From positions 53,520,083 to 53,584,082 of the forward strand of contig CAMTDV010000007.1 in the NCBI GenBank assembly GCA_947069175.1: a DNA stretch of 64,000 nucleotides, written 5' to 3'. Under the pieces are notes generated by a model. It made no database searches. It was not told the DNA's origin and worked only from the letters and a program-made list of their open reading frames with translations. The position numbers and the translations under genes were made by a program. Below are positions 1 through 10,862 of this stretch, one piece after another. Source of the stretch: Scalesia atractyloides (lineage: Eukaryota; Streptophyta; Magnoliopsida; Asterales; Asteraceae). The stretch's first letter is position 1, and every line of letters starts with the position of its first letter.

Positions 1-306
1 CAGTGTGTTGCTGAGAAGTTTGGTGAAGAGGAGTTTGCTTGGATGCATGGTAGAACCTCCTTTCTACATTGCGGACAAAGTTGAAGAGTTTTGAAGATTG
101 CTATGCAAAGACTAAACTGGAGTTTACTCAAACGCTAACGATTTAGAAGATTTGGTGATTGGATACATCAGCATAGGGGGAGTCTGTTGCTGACAGAAGC
201 TATTAAAGCTGAAGCTATCCAAAGAACAACGTTTTTCAAAGATACTGGAGATTGCAAGAAGACTGAAGACTAAGTTATTTTATGAAGCTATTTTCAAGGG
301 GGAGTT
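1..306 (+). other. 3' untranslated end of a Copia retrotransposon
   Basis: No open frame of useful length is present. The stretch carries two purine-rich tracts (AGGGGGAG near 174-181 and AAGGGGGAG ending near 304) of the kind found just before a Copia 3' LTR, where the second serves as the polypurine primer for plus-strand synthesis. It directly abuts a sequence starting TGTTGG with LTR features. The pol genes of this copy would lie to the left, outside the window. The Copia assignment rests on the tract and LTR style, not on protein motifs. Confidence 0.5.
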
Positions 307-768
307 TGTTGGTGCGTATTTGTGACAACAGCTTAGATTTGGTCTTTGGATATCTTGTAATTAGTAAAATGATAAACGGTTAGCGGGTTTAGTTTTGTAA
401 TAGTTAATTAGAAGTAATTGGGCTGAACTAGACACTAAATAGTGCATGGTAGGCGAATTGGGCTTTAAACCCATTAGCAGTCCATGTAGGAAACCCTAGC
501 CCAGTTGCATAACCTATCCTATATAAAGGGAGGTTTGCATTAGGGTTAAGGTTGCTCAGTTAGTTGCTCAGTTGCTGGTGTTGTTGGTTTAGAGAGTGTC
601 TTGAATTGGTTGTAAACACATTGTGTTAGATAATCAATAGAAGACTGTTTCAAGGAAATTGTTCGTGTTTGTGTTCTTGTTGTTTCTGTGTAATCTGATC
701 TTGGGTATTCCGCACTCTATATTAGATAGACGATTCTGTGAAGATCCATACGGACTAGGGGACCTACA
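307..768 (+). repeat. Copia-type 3' LTR
   Basis: The sequence begins TGTTGG right after a polypurine tract, has a TATA box (TATATAAA at 520-527) and ends near CTACA at about 768. About 460 bp is a usual length for a Copia LTR. The stretch after the TATA box would be the transcribed R-U5 region. Only one LTR of the element is in the window, so the right end is estimated from the CA dinucleotide and no target duplication can be tested. Confidence 0.5.
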
Positions 769-989
769 TGTTATTTAATAAATATAATCAAGTGTCTTTG
801 ATGGTTAAGTGTTATACTTTTTATATATTACAAGTTTGGTTTGTTTGGAAGATTAAAACTAAGTGTAAGGATGTTTCAAAACCCTAAAAAAGAACTCATT
901 AAGTAGTAATCGTATAATATAAACTTGACAATATTTACGAGGTGCCAAACGTTTATGTGCGTTGTGTTTAGATTACTAATCGTCTTGCT

Positions 990-1240
990 TTATTTTAAGA
1001 TTTACAAACGTATAATAAGAATATACGTATTAACTTGAATTTATGAATAAGTGTACGAACATATGTATAAGCATGTATAAAGGTTGCGGAAATTGTATAA
1101 ATGATCAATTCAATTACAATCAAAGCCTTAGATTTACAATGATTCGAAATTGATACGATTACAAGGTTTATACTTTCCAAAAATAGAATCACAAACCAAA
1201 CATACTTAAAACGGAAAGTTACAAAAAGCAAAGCGTTACA
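990..1240 (-). repeat. truncated Tekay-like Gypsy LTR
   Basis: Read on the minus strand from 1240, this starts TGTAACGC and matches the first part of the long LTRs at 10863-13350 and 41389-42920 (shared blocks around the rc of AAGTTACAAAAAG and of CAATTACAATCAAAGCCT). The rest of the LTR is missing below about 990. The sequence beyond 1240 is not the polypurine tract seen next to the other copies, so this is probably a truncated solo LTR or 5' LTR edge. Confidence 0.6.
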
Positions 1241-1320
1241 GTAACCAAACAAGATATGGAATGGGAATGATCCATTGCAATCCCTTGTTCATTTCATTAC
1301 CCTATAGTTTCTAAAGAATA

Positions 1321-1358
<38 letters not shown>

Positions 1359-1810
1359 ATATATATATATAAACACATATAGATATTCTATAACTCTTCT
1401 TTTTTTATAAAAAACATTTATATAATTAAATCGAAAATTTAGAATCAAATATACAAAAGAGTCGGGTTTTTAGGATCCAACTTTTTACGAATGTACAATA
1501 AACTCGGTAGCTAAAAGCACGTTTTTTAATCTTCTACTTTATTGGCCTTGTCTTCTTCCACCTAATATCGAAAGCAGATTTCTACCATCCCAAAATACCT
1601 TATTTTATTCTTCACCTAGTGGCTCCTACCAACCGCACGACTAAGAACAATCCCGCCCCTACCCAACCAATTAACTTCAAACATCACAAACATAGATGAA
1701 AATGACCTCATTTGAAAACACAAGATCACCATGATATTGTTCAAATACACCCGTGGATAAAGTAGATGGCTAGGATAAGAAGGTTGAAAACAAAATGTTT
1801 TCACCATTTT
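1241..1810. other. non-coding stretch with (TA)n/(TG)n microsatellite
   Basis: No gene is supported here. The notable content is a compound microsatellite at about 1320-1372 of TA repeats, then TG repeats, then TA repeats. A short minus-strand frame at 1616-1822 has no recognisable motif. Confidence 0.6.
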
Positions 1811-3825
1811 GTAACACCCCAAATTTCAATAAAATTGGATTTTTTGTAAAAGGCAAAATGGTAACTAAAAATAGAGTCCATTCTTGAATGGATCATGGAA
1901 AAGGCCTTGGGAAGGAATTTTGTATTCTTACTTTCTAAACCCTATGTGTGTGGTTTGGGGGGTTTACAAGGAGCTTTCATTTCCATCTTTCATATTTCAA
2001 GTTACGAAGAGAGAAAAAGGAGAAACCTATAGAGAGAAAGTTGGTGCTTTGGATCATTTTGAGTTAAAGACAAGTAATGATTGATGCAAACTATTGGTGG
2101 ATATATCGTGATCAATATCAAAGGTTAAGGAGGTAGTTTGGATAAATTTCACAAAGCTTCAAGCCTTGTTTCGGTTTTTAAGGGTTTCGAGGTGAGTTTT
2201 ACTTTAAAAGTTCGCTTAAACGCAAACATTTATGAATGGGATCTAAGAGCATCCCAATTGCGAAATAATTCAATCTGGGTTTCTTTGTCGGACGAGTATG
2301 ATTGTGCACCCCTTTACGCGCGCAATGGCCTTTATGAGGTACATTTTAGCTTTATTGTGTTCTCCAATGTTGTAATACTAGGTCTAGAAGACTGAGCAAT
2401 TGCTACAATGTATGCTTCTGAGACGATTTTCTTAACTCCTCCTAATTACTTGGAATCGATCAAAGACGGTCAACCTCAGCCATAATCGAATTTCATTGGT
2501 CAACTCGGGATGAGTTTAACTTAAAAAATAACACATAATTTTTATGTTTATAATATTAATTAATGAATAAATTTCAATTTTTGAAATACTTTAGTATTTG
2601 AACATGTATCTTTTTTATTTATATTGACGCTCGCATCTCCCTAGTCGACCGAGATTTGGAGCGTTGGGCGAGTTCTACAACCATGGTGTTCGCTTTATAG
2701 TTTTCACTTTGTAGATTAGGGGTAATGTAGTTCACGTTTGGCACATTGTGCGAAGTCATGTTTGCGCAATGTTGCCATGTAAATAGTTTAGCAAAATGTA
2801 TGGGTTAGAGTGTAAACTCCGCCAAGCATGAAGAGACATTGGGCATGGTATAAAATGGAACACAAGATCTACTTTGTGCCTAATAGTATAGAGTGATAGT
2901 TGACCCTTTTCACGTGTGTAACTAGAATATTAACTAGAATTAATAAGGATCAGGAAAGCATGTGTTTGATATAGAACCATATAGTATCACATGTGAGTTT
3001 CTTAACCCTTTTTACAATACTTTTGGGGGATGTGCATACTCGCTGACGCTTTCATAGTACAGTACTATGTTTCTATACATGATAGATTATGATAAACTTT
3101 GTTAAAGTAAAATATACAGATTTAAAGTGCTAAAGTGTTGAAGTGACAAAGAATAAAGTGTTCATAGTATGAATATTGCATGATAAAAGTTAAAGGAGAC
3201 TTATCGCGTCTATATTTAACACCGGTGTCTAAAGTTAACAATGAAGTCTCAAGCGGCGTCTTAGGTTAAATTTGTGGTCACACACGGTGCTATAGTTAAC
3301 ACTGTGACGAAATGATAAAAGAACAGGTCCTTTGTGGCTTATCGGTGATTGATCAACTAGGTATAGTATAGTGTGCATGTTATAGTTCATAGTAAAGTAT
3401 TTTAGCTTATTATAATGTGCTTGGTTTATTTCATAGTGTAAAGTTATGTAATATTGATGTGCCTTAATCTTAACATGTTTAAATGTTTATTAAAGTTTGA
3501 TGGTGTCTTAATTAAACAAGAACTCACTCAACGTATCTATTTTTTAATATGCACATCAGGTTGATTGGACAGGTGATTGCGACTCGTGGCAAGAATCCTT
3601 TGACCAACTGACATCCCATCTATTTTACTGCTTTCTAATTAAATACAAGTATTTACCTTTGTATTGGATTATAAAGACTTAAAGTTTCCGTTGCATTTGA
3701 ATGAAATTTATGTTTTAAAGACTTAAAGTTCCCATTGTGTTTGAATGAAATTTATGATTACTCATTGCGAATCGGTAAATCTAACAACTCAGACCCTTGA
3801 GTTTGGTCCATTTCACATTTAGTCT
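1811..3825 (+). repeat. LTR-like sequence, possibly a degraded Gypsy solo LTR
   Basis: The stretch opens with TGTAACACCCC, a common start of plant Gypsy LTRs, and contains no gene-like frame. It is followed by a Copia gag remnant on the opposite strand. A clear matching 3' end (such as GGGTGTTACA) was not found, and no internal region or primer site is attached. The call rests on the terminal motif and on the LTR-like, non-coding texture, so it is tentative. Short frames at 1884-2084 and 2138-2395 show no family motif. Confidence 0.3.
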
Positions 3826-3829
3826 TAAT

Positions 3830-4176
3830 TAATTTAGTAAGAGGATAACATTAGTGTAATACTTTTCCGTAACATCATATTTTTCATCTTGTTGTTATCA
3901 AACTCACAACTCAAAGTTTGTAATCTCATAATCTTATCATTTTCTTTGCCACGATATGTTCTATAAAGTGTGTAGTGACGTTGAGGAGGATATTCTTTTA
4001 AATATAACTTCTTCTAGGACTTGGTGGTTTACGAAGAGTGTGTTTTTATCTCTCTGCTTTTGCTCTTTATTTTTTTTGTTGATTTGTTTTTTTGTAAATT
4101 CATTCTCTTCATTTGGTTCTTCAAAACAATACTCTACAATATCCCATAGATCTTGAGATTCATAAACTACCCTCAT
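3830..4176 (-). pseudogene. Copia gag fragment (UBN2-like), broken
   Basis: The frame at 4176-3961 includes SQDLWDIVEYCFEEP, close to the N-terminal part of Copia Gag (the DUF4219/UBN2 type), followed by a lysine-rich linker and LEEVIFKRISSSTS. In-frame stops begin just beyond, but gag-like wording continues in other frames to about 3830. Gag would form the cytoplasmic virus-like particle that packages element RNA. A near-identical fragment lies at 38716-38906 on the plus strand. The fragment is non-functional: the rest of gag and all of pol are absent. Confidence 0.65.
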
Positions 4177-4386
4177 CAGTATACACCAATGATAATGATT
4201 CTTTCTTAGTTTGTGAAGCTTTGGGTGTAAATTGTTTTTTATGTTAGACCCTATATTTTATTCAAAGCTTTGATACCACTTTGGGTGTAAATTCCTAATT
4301 GTTATTAATCACGGAATAACCCGCCTAGCTTTCAAATAGGATCAACATTTTGTTCGGTTCCATTTACATTGTTGAATTGCAAACTA
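4177..4386 (-). repeat. right half of a Copia LTR plus primer-binding site
   Basis: Read on the minus strand this runs from TAGTTTGCAATTC (4386) through a non-coding LTR-like stretch to TGGTATCAAAGC at about 4266-4277, a primer-binding site of the initiator methionine tRNA type, and then into the gag leader. It differs by only a few bases from 38503-38715 on the plus strand. The LTR is cut at 4386, where Gypsy integrase sequence begins. The missing left half of the LTR is found next to the other integrase half at 39530-39668. Confidence 0.65.
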
Positions 4387-4926
4387 CTCGACTTTGTAGT
4401 CTTCATGAATGGGGAGGAAGTGAGTGGATTTGGTCAATCGATCGATGATTACCCAAATACTTCCATGACCAGAGGAAGTTCGAGGAAGCTTAGTGATAAA
4501 ATCCATGGCAAAACCAAGTTCGTTGACGACATGACCAAGGAATTGAACCTCTTTTAGCCAAAATTCACACTTGGAGAATATGGCGTAAAGGTGCTCAGCA
4601 CGCAAAAGCTGAAGGATAAAACGTAAGTGTCGCTTGTGTTCTTCATGTTTCTTGGAGTAGATGAGGATATCGTCAATGAAGACGATCACGAAACGGTCGA
4701 GATAAGATTTGCATACACGGTTCATCAAGTCCACGAAAACCGCGGGTGCGTTGGTCAAACCAAAAGGCATGACCACAAACTCGTAGTGCCCATAATGTGT
4801 ACAAAACACGATTTTGGGTATATCTTCTTCGAGGACTCAAAGTTGATGATAACCAGAAGGGAGATCGATCTTGGAAAAAACGTCGCGCCTTATAATTGAT
4901 CGAAAAGGTCGTCGATGCGAGGAATA
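4387..4926 (-). pseudogene. Gypsy RT joined by deletion to integrase N-part
   Basis: On the minus strand the frame reads YGHYEFVVMPFGLTNAP and FIDDILIYS, the palm motifs of Ty3/Gypsy reverse transcriptase, with FIDD at 4669-4680 as the YxDD catalytic box. At about 4510-4525 RT passes directly into MDFITKLPRTSSG and WVIIDRLTKS, the start of the integrase core. RNase H and the integrase zinc finger are therefore deleted, yet the frame stays open through the join (141 codons). It ends at a stop made by the junction with the Copia LTR at 4386/4387. RT continues upstream at 7799 beyond a solo LTR insertion. The product cannot be functional. Confidence 0.9.
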
Positions 4927-5015
4927 TGTAACACCTCTTAAAATCGTGTCCAATAGTATAGTGACACGTGTCGTATTTTTATTTTAGTCTATTAAAGACT
5001 AATAGGGACTAAAGG

Positions 5016-5364
5016 TGTCAACATGCTCAAACTGAGTCTCTGAGTGACCTTCTGATGTCAACGTGCATAAACTTAGCCTCTGAGTCACTGATATGTCAAC
5101 ATGCTTAAACTTAGCCTCTGAGTGACTGATATGTCAACATTCTTAAACTTGGCCTCTGAGTGACAGATATGTCAACATGCCTAGCCTCTGAGTGACATCA
5201 GAGTCAACATGCTTATAATGAGTCTCTGAGTGATCCTTTACGAAGTCCTAACTCTCATATGTCCCATTTGTTGGACGAGAGGGATCAAACCCGTTAAAAC
5301 GTACAAGTTGGATAATGGAGGGGTTGAAAGTGTCAACATGTTAATTTATACCTCTGAGTGACCT
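5016..5364 (+). repeat. about 38-bp minisatellite inside the solo LTR
   Basis: Six adjacent copies (5016-5235) and one detached copy (about 5329-5364) share the frame TGTCAACATGC ... CTCTGAGTGAC. Unit length is 37-45 bp with small internal deletions. It lies in the U3 part of the LTR, upstream of the TATA box, where such repeats often act as enhancer-like elements; that role is only inferred. Confidence 0.8.
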
Positions 5365-5525
5365 TTTAACGAACCGAGAGCTTGACAATATTCGGGTATA
5401 CTTCCGGGTACGCCAAATATTGGCTAATGACGGCTAAATATGCTATAAAGGTGATTTAGGAGGTTTTATAAGTTAAGGGGCTAAACATGACAAACTTTGA
5501 AAGTGGCCTTGGGGTGCTCGCGGGG

Positions 5526-5551
5526 CGCGAGAGGCCAGGCCTGTGCCTCTC
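5526..5551. other. GC-rich hairpin in the solo LTR
   Basis: GCGAGAGGC is followed after a short loop by its exact reverse complement GCCTCTCGC, within an otherwise AT-rich region and about 180 bp before the TATA box. The Tekay LTRs at 10863-13350 and 41389-42920 have a GC-rich block at a comparable place. Confidence 0.6.
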
Positions 5552-7798
5552 GCGGCCCGCCAGAAGGCTGTATCTGCAGTATTTTTGCTTGGCCTCCTCA
5601 CATGTTGCCAAAAACTATTTGATTCAAAACTAGGGACTTCCAAACATCTATGCCACGTTTTGGGACACTTGTAAGCTCCCTCTAACACCCCTTAACACCT
5701 GGCATCACCTCCTTCAAGCTCTCCAACTATAAATAAGTGCCAAGGTTCACCATTTGAACTTGCACCTTACTCATTTCACATTCTATCTCCCTCCTTTGGA
5801 AGTTCCTAACTGAAAGGAGCATCCAACTTAGTTGTATTGCATCCTAGGAATCACTTGTAAGTGTTCCTTCCTCTTGCATTTTCGTTTATAGGCTTTCATA
5901 GCCAAAAGTCAAGTGTTTTACGGAAAACGCCTTGACTTTCGGTTAAGACCATTATGGTCCAGCCATTGTTCGTCATGAATATGGCTAAGTGATCGTAATA
6001 AGGTAGGTGTTAATCCCTATTAAGGGCACCTCCTGAAGATCATGTTTGCTAGACCAATTGACGAGTCAAAGTTTAAATATTAAAAAGTCAAACAGGCCAT
6101 TTTTCGGAAATGTTGTAATCTGAGCTTATATATGTTATGAAACATGTTTTGGAACTTAAACAAGTTGGTAATAATTATTAGAACATGTAAGAACATGTTC
6201 GGCTCGTCAATTTCAGTTCTAGGGTCGGTTCGCAACCGAAAGTCGCGAAGTTTGACTTCTTCTTTGACTTTCGATTCTGACCCGATTTAGATTAGTTAGC
6301 TACTGATCCAAGGTTGCATTATGATCATAATATAATGTAGCATAACCCCCTGAGGTTATATTACATGATCATAATCAGAATCCGAGTTTATGCGCAAGTT
6401 CCGTAATTATGCCATTTTGACTAAAATGCCCTTTTTGCATAAAGTGAGGTTAAAATGATAATGAACTTTAAAATGAGTTTCCTACTAATGTAATATTATA
6501 AGTAGGGTTATTCAGGATGTCAAACCAGATTATAAACTGAGTTTATGAAAAAATCCTTGTATTATATCGATAAATGATGATAAAGCCCTTGTGGCTCATA
6601 AAATGGTTTTAATCATACCTTTTACAAAGTAAATCTTTTACCTACTGATACGTTATATTAAATAACATATCTAAGACATATTAACCTGACCTTAACATCA
6701 GTTTTCATTAAATATCGCACAAATCGTCATTTTACGACATAAGCATCGTTTCGACGCATAGTATGGTTTTAAACCATATTAATTAACCAAGACTTGTTAC
6801 CTACTGATTTTAAAACTTATTTAAAATATTTTTACAGTAGGTATATGATATGAACCCAAAATCCCAAATAATTTATAAAATTATGTGTGAAATGACCAAA
6901 ATGCCCCTTTGGTGCATAGTTTGGTCATAAAAGATAATCTTGCGTACGGCTGAGGTATTAATCTTGCGTTTAAACGAAGACTAGCTCAGGTATATACTAT
7001 CAACTTATTTCCCCTATCGGGCTTGGGTTACGGTAAATTATTACCGCTTGGTCGGAAATGGGATTAATCGAATGCCGGATTGTGGCTAGTAAATCCGCAT
7101 ATTCCGTTTTAATCAGTTTTGTTTGATAACTTAAACATCAGGGATTAACTACCGTGTCCTGGATATCCTCGGCTCATTACATTAGATAATGGCCACGACC
7201 TTAGCGCGGGGTGTAGGCATACACCTGACAGACGCTCAAAATGCAATTACCCACAAAGTTGGGGATAACTCCTTCTTGAGTTCTTAAGTGGTGTGTACGT
7301 TAATCATGTATCGGTTTTCGCACTGGACCCTGTATGTATGGACAAACATGTGAATCTGTTAACAAGGTTACAAAGTAACTTTCCCAAGTTATAAAAGATT
7401 TTGTGCCAACGTGCACTTAAAATATTTCAATTTTTTTTCAAAATGAGTCAGTTGGGTGTATTTACCAGCGAAAGCTGATGTATTTTCAAAAGCCTAAGCT
7501 TGCAGGTACAATATGAAAATAGGCTAGAAGTGCTCGGTAGTGATAAGAGGATCTTGTAAATCCTAGATCTACCCAAAGTCTGTTATACACTTTTGTACAA
7601 TTTACGATCCGCCTATGGATCTTCTATTACGAGCCGTCTGTATATTATTTTGTATTTTGAACATTTGTTTTGTAATAGTAATTTAACTCCAAGACTTTCG
7701 TCGTGTTTAATTGTCTATGATGATATCAACTTACGTCACGATACTCCCCACTCGAGCCCACTGTGTTTGATTTGGCTGTTGAAAGCCGGGGTGTGACA

Positions 7799-8150
7799 TA
7801 AGAGGATATTGGTTTTTTATTATAAGCTTATTGGTCTCATGATAGTCAATGCACATTCGAAAGGATCCATCTTTCTTTTTGACGAACAGAACGGGAGCGC
7901 CCCAAGGTGAAGTACTAGGGCGTATAAGCCTTAATCAAGAAGTTCTTGAAGTTGGCTAGACATCTCTTGCATCTCCGAGGGTGCTAGACACTATGTAAAC
8001 TTTGCAACAGGCATTGCGCCAGGAAAAAGATCGATACGAAAATCAGTAGCACGAGGAGGAGAAGGACCAGGTAGATCCTCAGGGAAAACGTCAGGAAAAT
8101 CGCAAACAAAAGTAACATCAGTCACGCTAGGACCCTTACCCTTCTTTTCC
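7799..8150 (-). pseudogene. Gypsy RT N-terminal part
   Basis: Minus-strand wording recovers the start of Gypsy RT: LGAPVLFVKKKDGSFRMCID near 7840-7910, preceded by the linker with EDLPGPSPPRATDFRIDLFPGA at about 8010-8080. Stops and frameshifts interrupt it, including one just after the MPVAKFT segment at 7991. It joins, across the solo LTR, to the RT palm at 4926-4550. The same layout is seen, better preserved, near 62800-63400. Confidence 0.75.
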
Positions 8151-8634
8151 ATAATGTCAGGAAGAAAAGCGAAGTACTCTTTGCGTAAGTACTTGTTCGC
8201 TTGAATACATGACATAAGCTTAAGACCTTTCGAAGGTTTCTCACCATAGACTTGTAAAGAATCACTATTTGGAAGACGAAGACGAATGAATTTCTCAGAA
8301 TAAACGACTTCACCACAAACTTGCCTAAACCAATCCATGCCTGCTATGATGTCGAAGCTACCCAATTGCATAGATTTGAGGTCGATTGAAAACACATGAT
8401 CGTTAAGATTCAAAGAACACTTAGAAACGACAGAATCAACAGTGGCAGACTTACCGTTAGCAACTTCGACTGCGAATGGTTTGGGTAACTTAGAACGTCT
8501 ACACTTTAACAAAGGTTCGAATTTAATGGATACAAAACTTTTATCCGTGCCGGTATCAAATAAACACGAAGCATAGACATTGTTAACGAGATACGTACCG
8601 TTGATGACGTCGTTGGCATTCTAGACTTGAGTTG
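8150..8634 (-). pseudogene. Gypsy aspartic protease domain
   Basis: The minus strand shows FDTGTDKSFVS at about 8540-8575, the retropepsin active-site motif D-T-G, followed by KPFAVEVANGKS and MQLGSFDIIAGMDWF. This domain cleaves the Gag-Pol polyprotein of the element. It runs on into the RT linker in the 173-codon frame at 8512-7991, but the frame is broken from gag upstream near 8620. The active-site residues are intact in this copy, unlike the outer element at 63660-63900. Confidence 0.8.
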
Positions 8635-9904
8635 CAGTGATGACGAAGGCCTTACCACGCGCTTGTTGTGGCTGGTTGTTGTTATTGTTGGTGTTGCGTT
8701 GTGGGCAGATGTTGGTGAGATGATTAGGATCTCCACACTTGTAGCAGGCTTGACTAGTAGCTGCTTGATCTTGGGCTTGGTTTGGTGCGGGGTTTGGGAT
8801 TACTGCAATGGTTTGATTTTGGTTGCCTAGTGGCTTTGGACCACTACAGCATTGGGTGGGCCCAAACCAATTGCAATTCGTGCATAGGCGGCATGGTGTA
8901 TGGGCAGGGTGATGGTATAGATATGTATTACACTTAGGATGAGCCCTAGTGTATGCCTTCTTGGTAGGCTTGTGGTTGGATGGTGTGACTTGATGGATGG
9001 GTTGAGGGTTTGGCGGAGTAACTACCACACAGTTTTGGCATGAAGCCTTCCGCTTCTTGCCCTTGTTGTTGTTCCTTGGTAGCTTGAAAGGTGTAGGTCC
9101 AACGATGGTATCACTGGTGGCTTGGTGCGCATTCTTGGATGAAACCTTGTCAGAGGTTCCATGAAGAATGCAGTAGTTGATGAGTTTGGTGGCTAAGCGG
9201 TAGGTATCTTTGAGGGTTTTGGGTGAGGCAGATTCAATGAGGTTCATGATTGAAGGGGGAAGGCATCGAATGTACTTCGCAATGACCTTGTCAACGAGTT
9301 GACCTAGCTAGAGCAAATCGCACTCAGTTGCTTAAAGCGAGCTGTGAGGCCAGCGTTATCGGTCCCCACTTGCTTCAGATTCCAGAACTCATTCTCGAGT
9401 TTCTAAAGCTCGTGCGGAGGACAAAACTCGTCCTTCATCAACTTCTTAAGATCGGCCAAGGGAGGGCATGAGCGACTTCATTACCATGAGTGTTACGCTT
9501 GGAGGTACCAATTAAGGGTTCTTGATTGAAAAACACCTGTTGGGTTGATGGTACAGTGGTCAGGGCAAACGCTTTAAAGGAATGTCACTTCAATGGCATC
9601 AAATCATTGAAGCATCTTAGTGACATCCCCTTTGCAAGTGAAAGGTAGAGGGTTACAAGAACAAAACTGCTTGAAGGTAAAGGTCGGCTTAGTTGTTTCC
9701 ACCTTGGAGTCAACAGATGCATTGGGTGATTTGGTGTTTGGTGGGGGTTGGATTTCGTTGACGATGTCAGAGATGACCTTAGCCATTTGTTTCACCATAA
9801 ACTTCATGAGGTATTTCTTTGACATCGACTCATCGTTGTTGGAGCCCCTTTTGGAGCCTGGTCCTGATTTGGAGTTCTTATTGTGGGTGTTGGAGATTCA
9901 TTGA
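8621..9904 (-). pseudogene. Gypsy gag with CCHC zinc knuckle
   Basis: The N-terminal frame (9825-9604) contains IVNEIQPPPNT and FTCKGDVTKMLQ, like Gypsy Gag. The next part (9600-9250) is broken by stops but includes wording like the retrotransposon gag domain (LKKLMKDEF, then PPHELQKLENEFWNLKQ). The 208-codon frame at 9247-8621 ends with CYKCGDPNHLTNIC, a CX2CX4HX4C nucleic-acid-binding knuckle. Gag would make the particle and bind element RNA. At least two interruptions make it non-functional. Confidence 0.8.
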
Positions 9905-10846
9905 GAAGACATCGAGGGAAAGGATGAGACTTATTACGCATGTATAAGCATGTAGGTATCACATAACATGTACGATTTCACATAGATGGCATGAGCATAA
10001 CAAGTATTCAAAGCATTAACACGTATGAATGCGTAAAGGAGTATAAATTAAGTTTGTTCACGAGAATTATTAATGTTTTGATTGGGAGAGGCGTGCGAAT
10101 TGTGCATCGGTTTTGAAATGAACGAGGTAACAAGTATTAAAACACATAGAACTTGAGATAACATAAAAGAGAGGCTTGATAAAATATTGGAGTGTTTCGG
10201 GTTGAGAAACTTCAACTATTCCAAAGTGAATCGTAGGTCCTTTCAAGTTAGGGAGACATGTTTTGGTCTAATAGATAAAATACGCTCACCGAGAAGCGGT
10301 TGATGGTATTTTACTCTTCCAGTTACTACATGTCCTTAATTGATCTGAAATTCGAAACTTTGGCGAGATTGAAAATCGAGGAGTGGGACTAGTTAACAAG
10401 GTGCGGGTTTCACCCCTAACTTGATAACATCGTACCCTAAATGTGGTTGTTACTTACTAAATGAGGAGCAAATTTTGACTCGTTGGTAAGGTCCACTAGA
10501 TCAAGAAATAGAAATTCTCCATCAAGATGTGGATATCACTCCTAACTTTATGGCGTACTTTCGTGAAAATCGATTACGCGAAATGAGGGGCTTCACCTAG
10601 AATTATGGGCCATTGGGCCTATCTTGGTGCAAATCGCCTTGTTGGTAAAGTATGAGTGTCGTCATGTCTTATGGTGTGTATTGTGGTTGCCTTACGAAAG
10701 ACATGTATATTTCAACACAAAAGGAATAGATAAGAAGCAAAATAGGAAGAATTAATATATTTAACAAGAATCAAGAATGGTCAAGGTTTGGTACTTACTA
10801 TAGACTAGGTCAAACATGACAATTCTACCTAATTCCCTTTAGTTAT
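9905..10846 (-). other. 5' leader of the Gypsy element
   Basis: About 0.95 kb between the primer-binding site and gag with no coding frame. This is a normal untranslated leader length for Tekay-like elements. No further structure is evident. Confidence 0.5.
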
Positions 10847-10860
10847 GGCTTTGATACCAA
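10847..10860 (-). other. primer-binding site (tRNA-iMet type)
   Basis: The minus strand reads TTGGTATCAAAGCC, two bases downstream of the LTR end at 10863. It is complementary to the 3' end of initiator methionine tRNA, the usual primer of plant Gypsy and Copia reverse transcription. It marks 10863-13350 as the 5' LTR of the gag-pol sequence at 4387-9904. Confidence 0.85.
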
Positions 10861-10862
10861 TC

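Larger units (their letters stand above)
4927..7798 (+). mobile_element. Gypsy-type solo LTR inserted in RT
   Basis: The sequence starts TGTAACACC and ends GGGGTGTGACA, with no internal region. The Gypsy RT reading on either side is continuous once this piece is removed: the text around GTCGATGCG before 4926 continues with GAGGATATTGG after 7799, as in the uninterrupted copy near 63090. A TATA box (CTATAAATA, 5728-5736) indicates plus orientation. At 2.87 kb it is long, as in Tekay/Del-type elements. A solo LTR arises by recombination between two LTRs. I could not recognise a clean target duplication. Confidence 0.75.

Noticed and set aside
5016..5235. Regularly spaced repeats that might suggest a CRISPR array
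   Set aside because: The repeat and the intervening text are both similar from unit to unit, so it is a minisatellite inside a plant LTR; no cas-like genes exist here.
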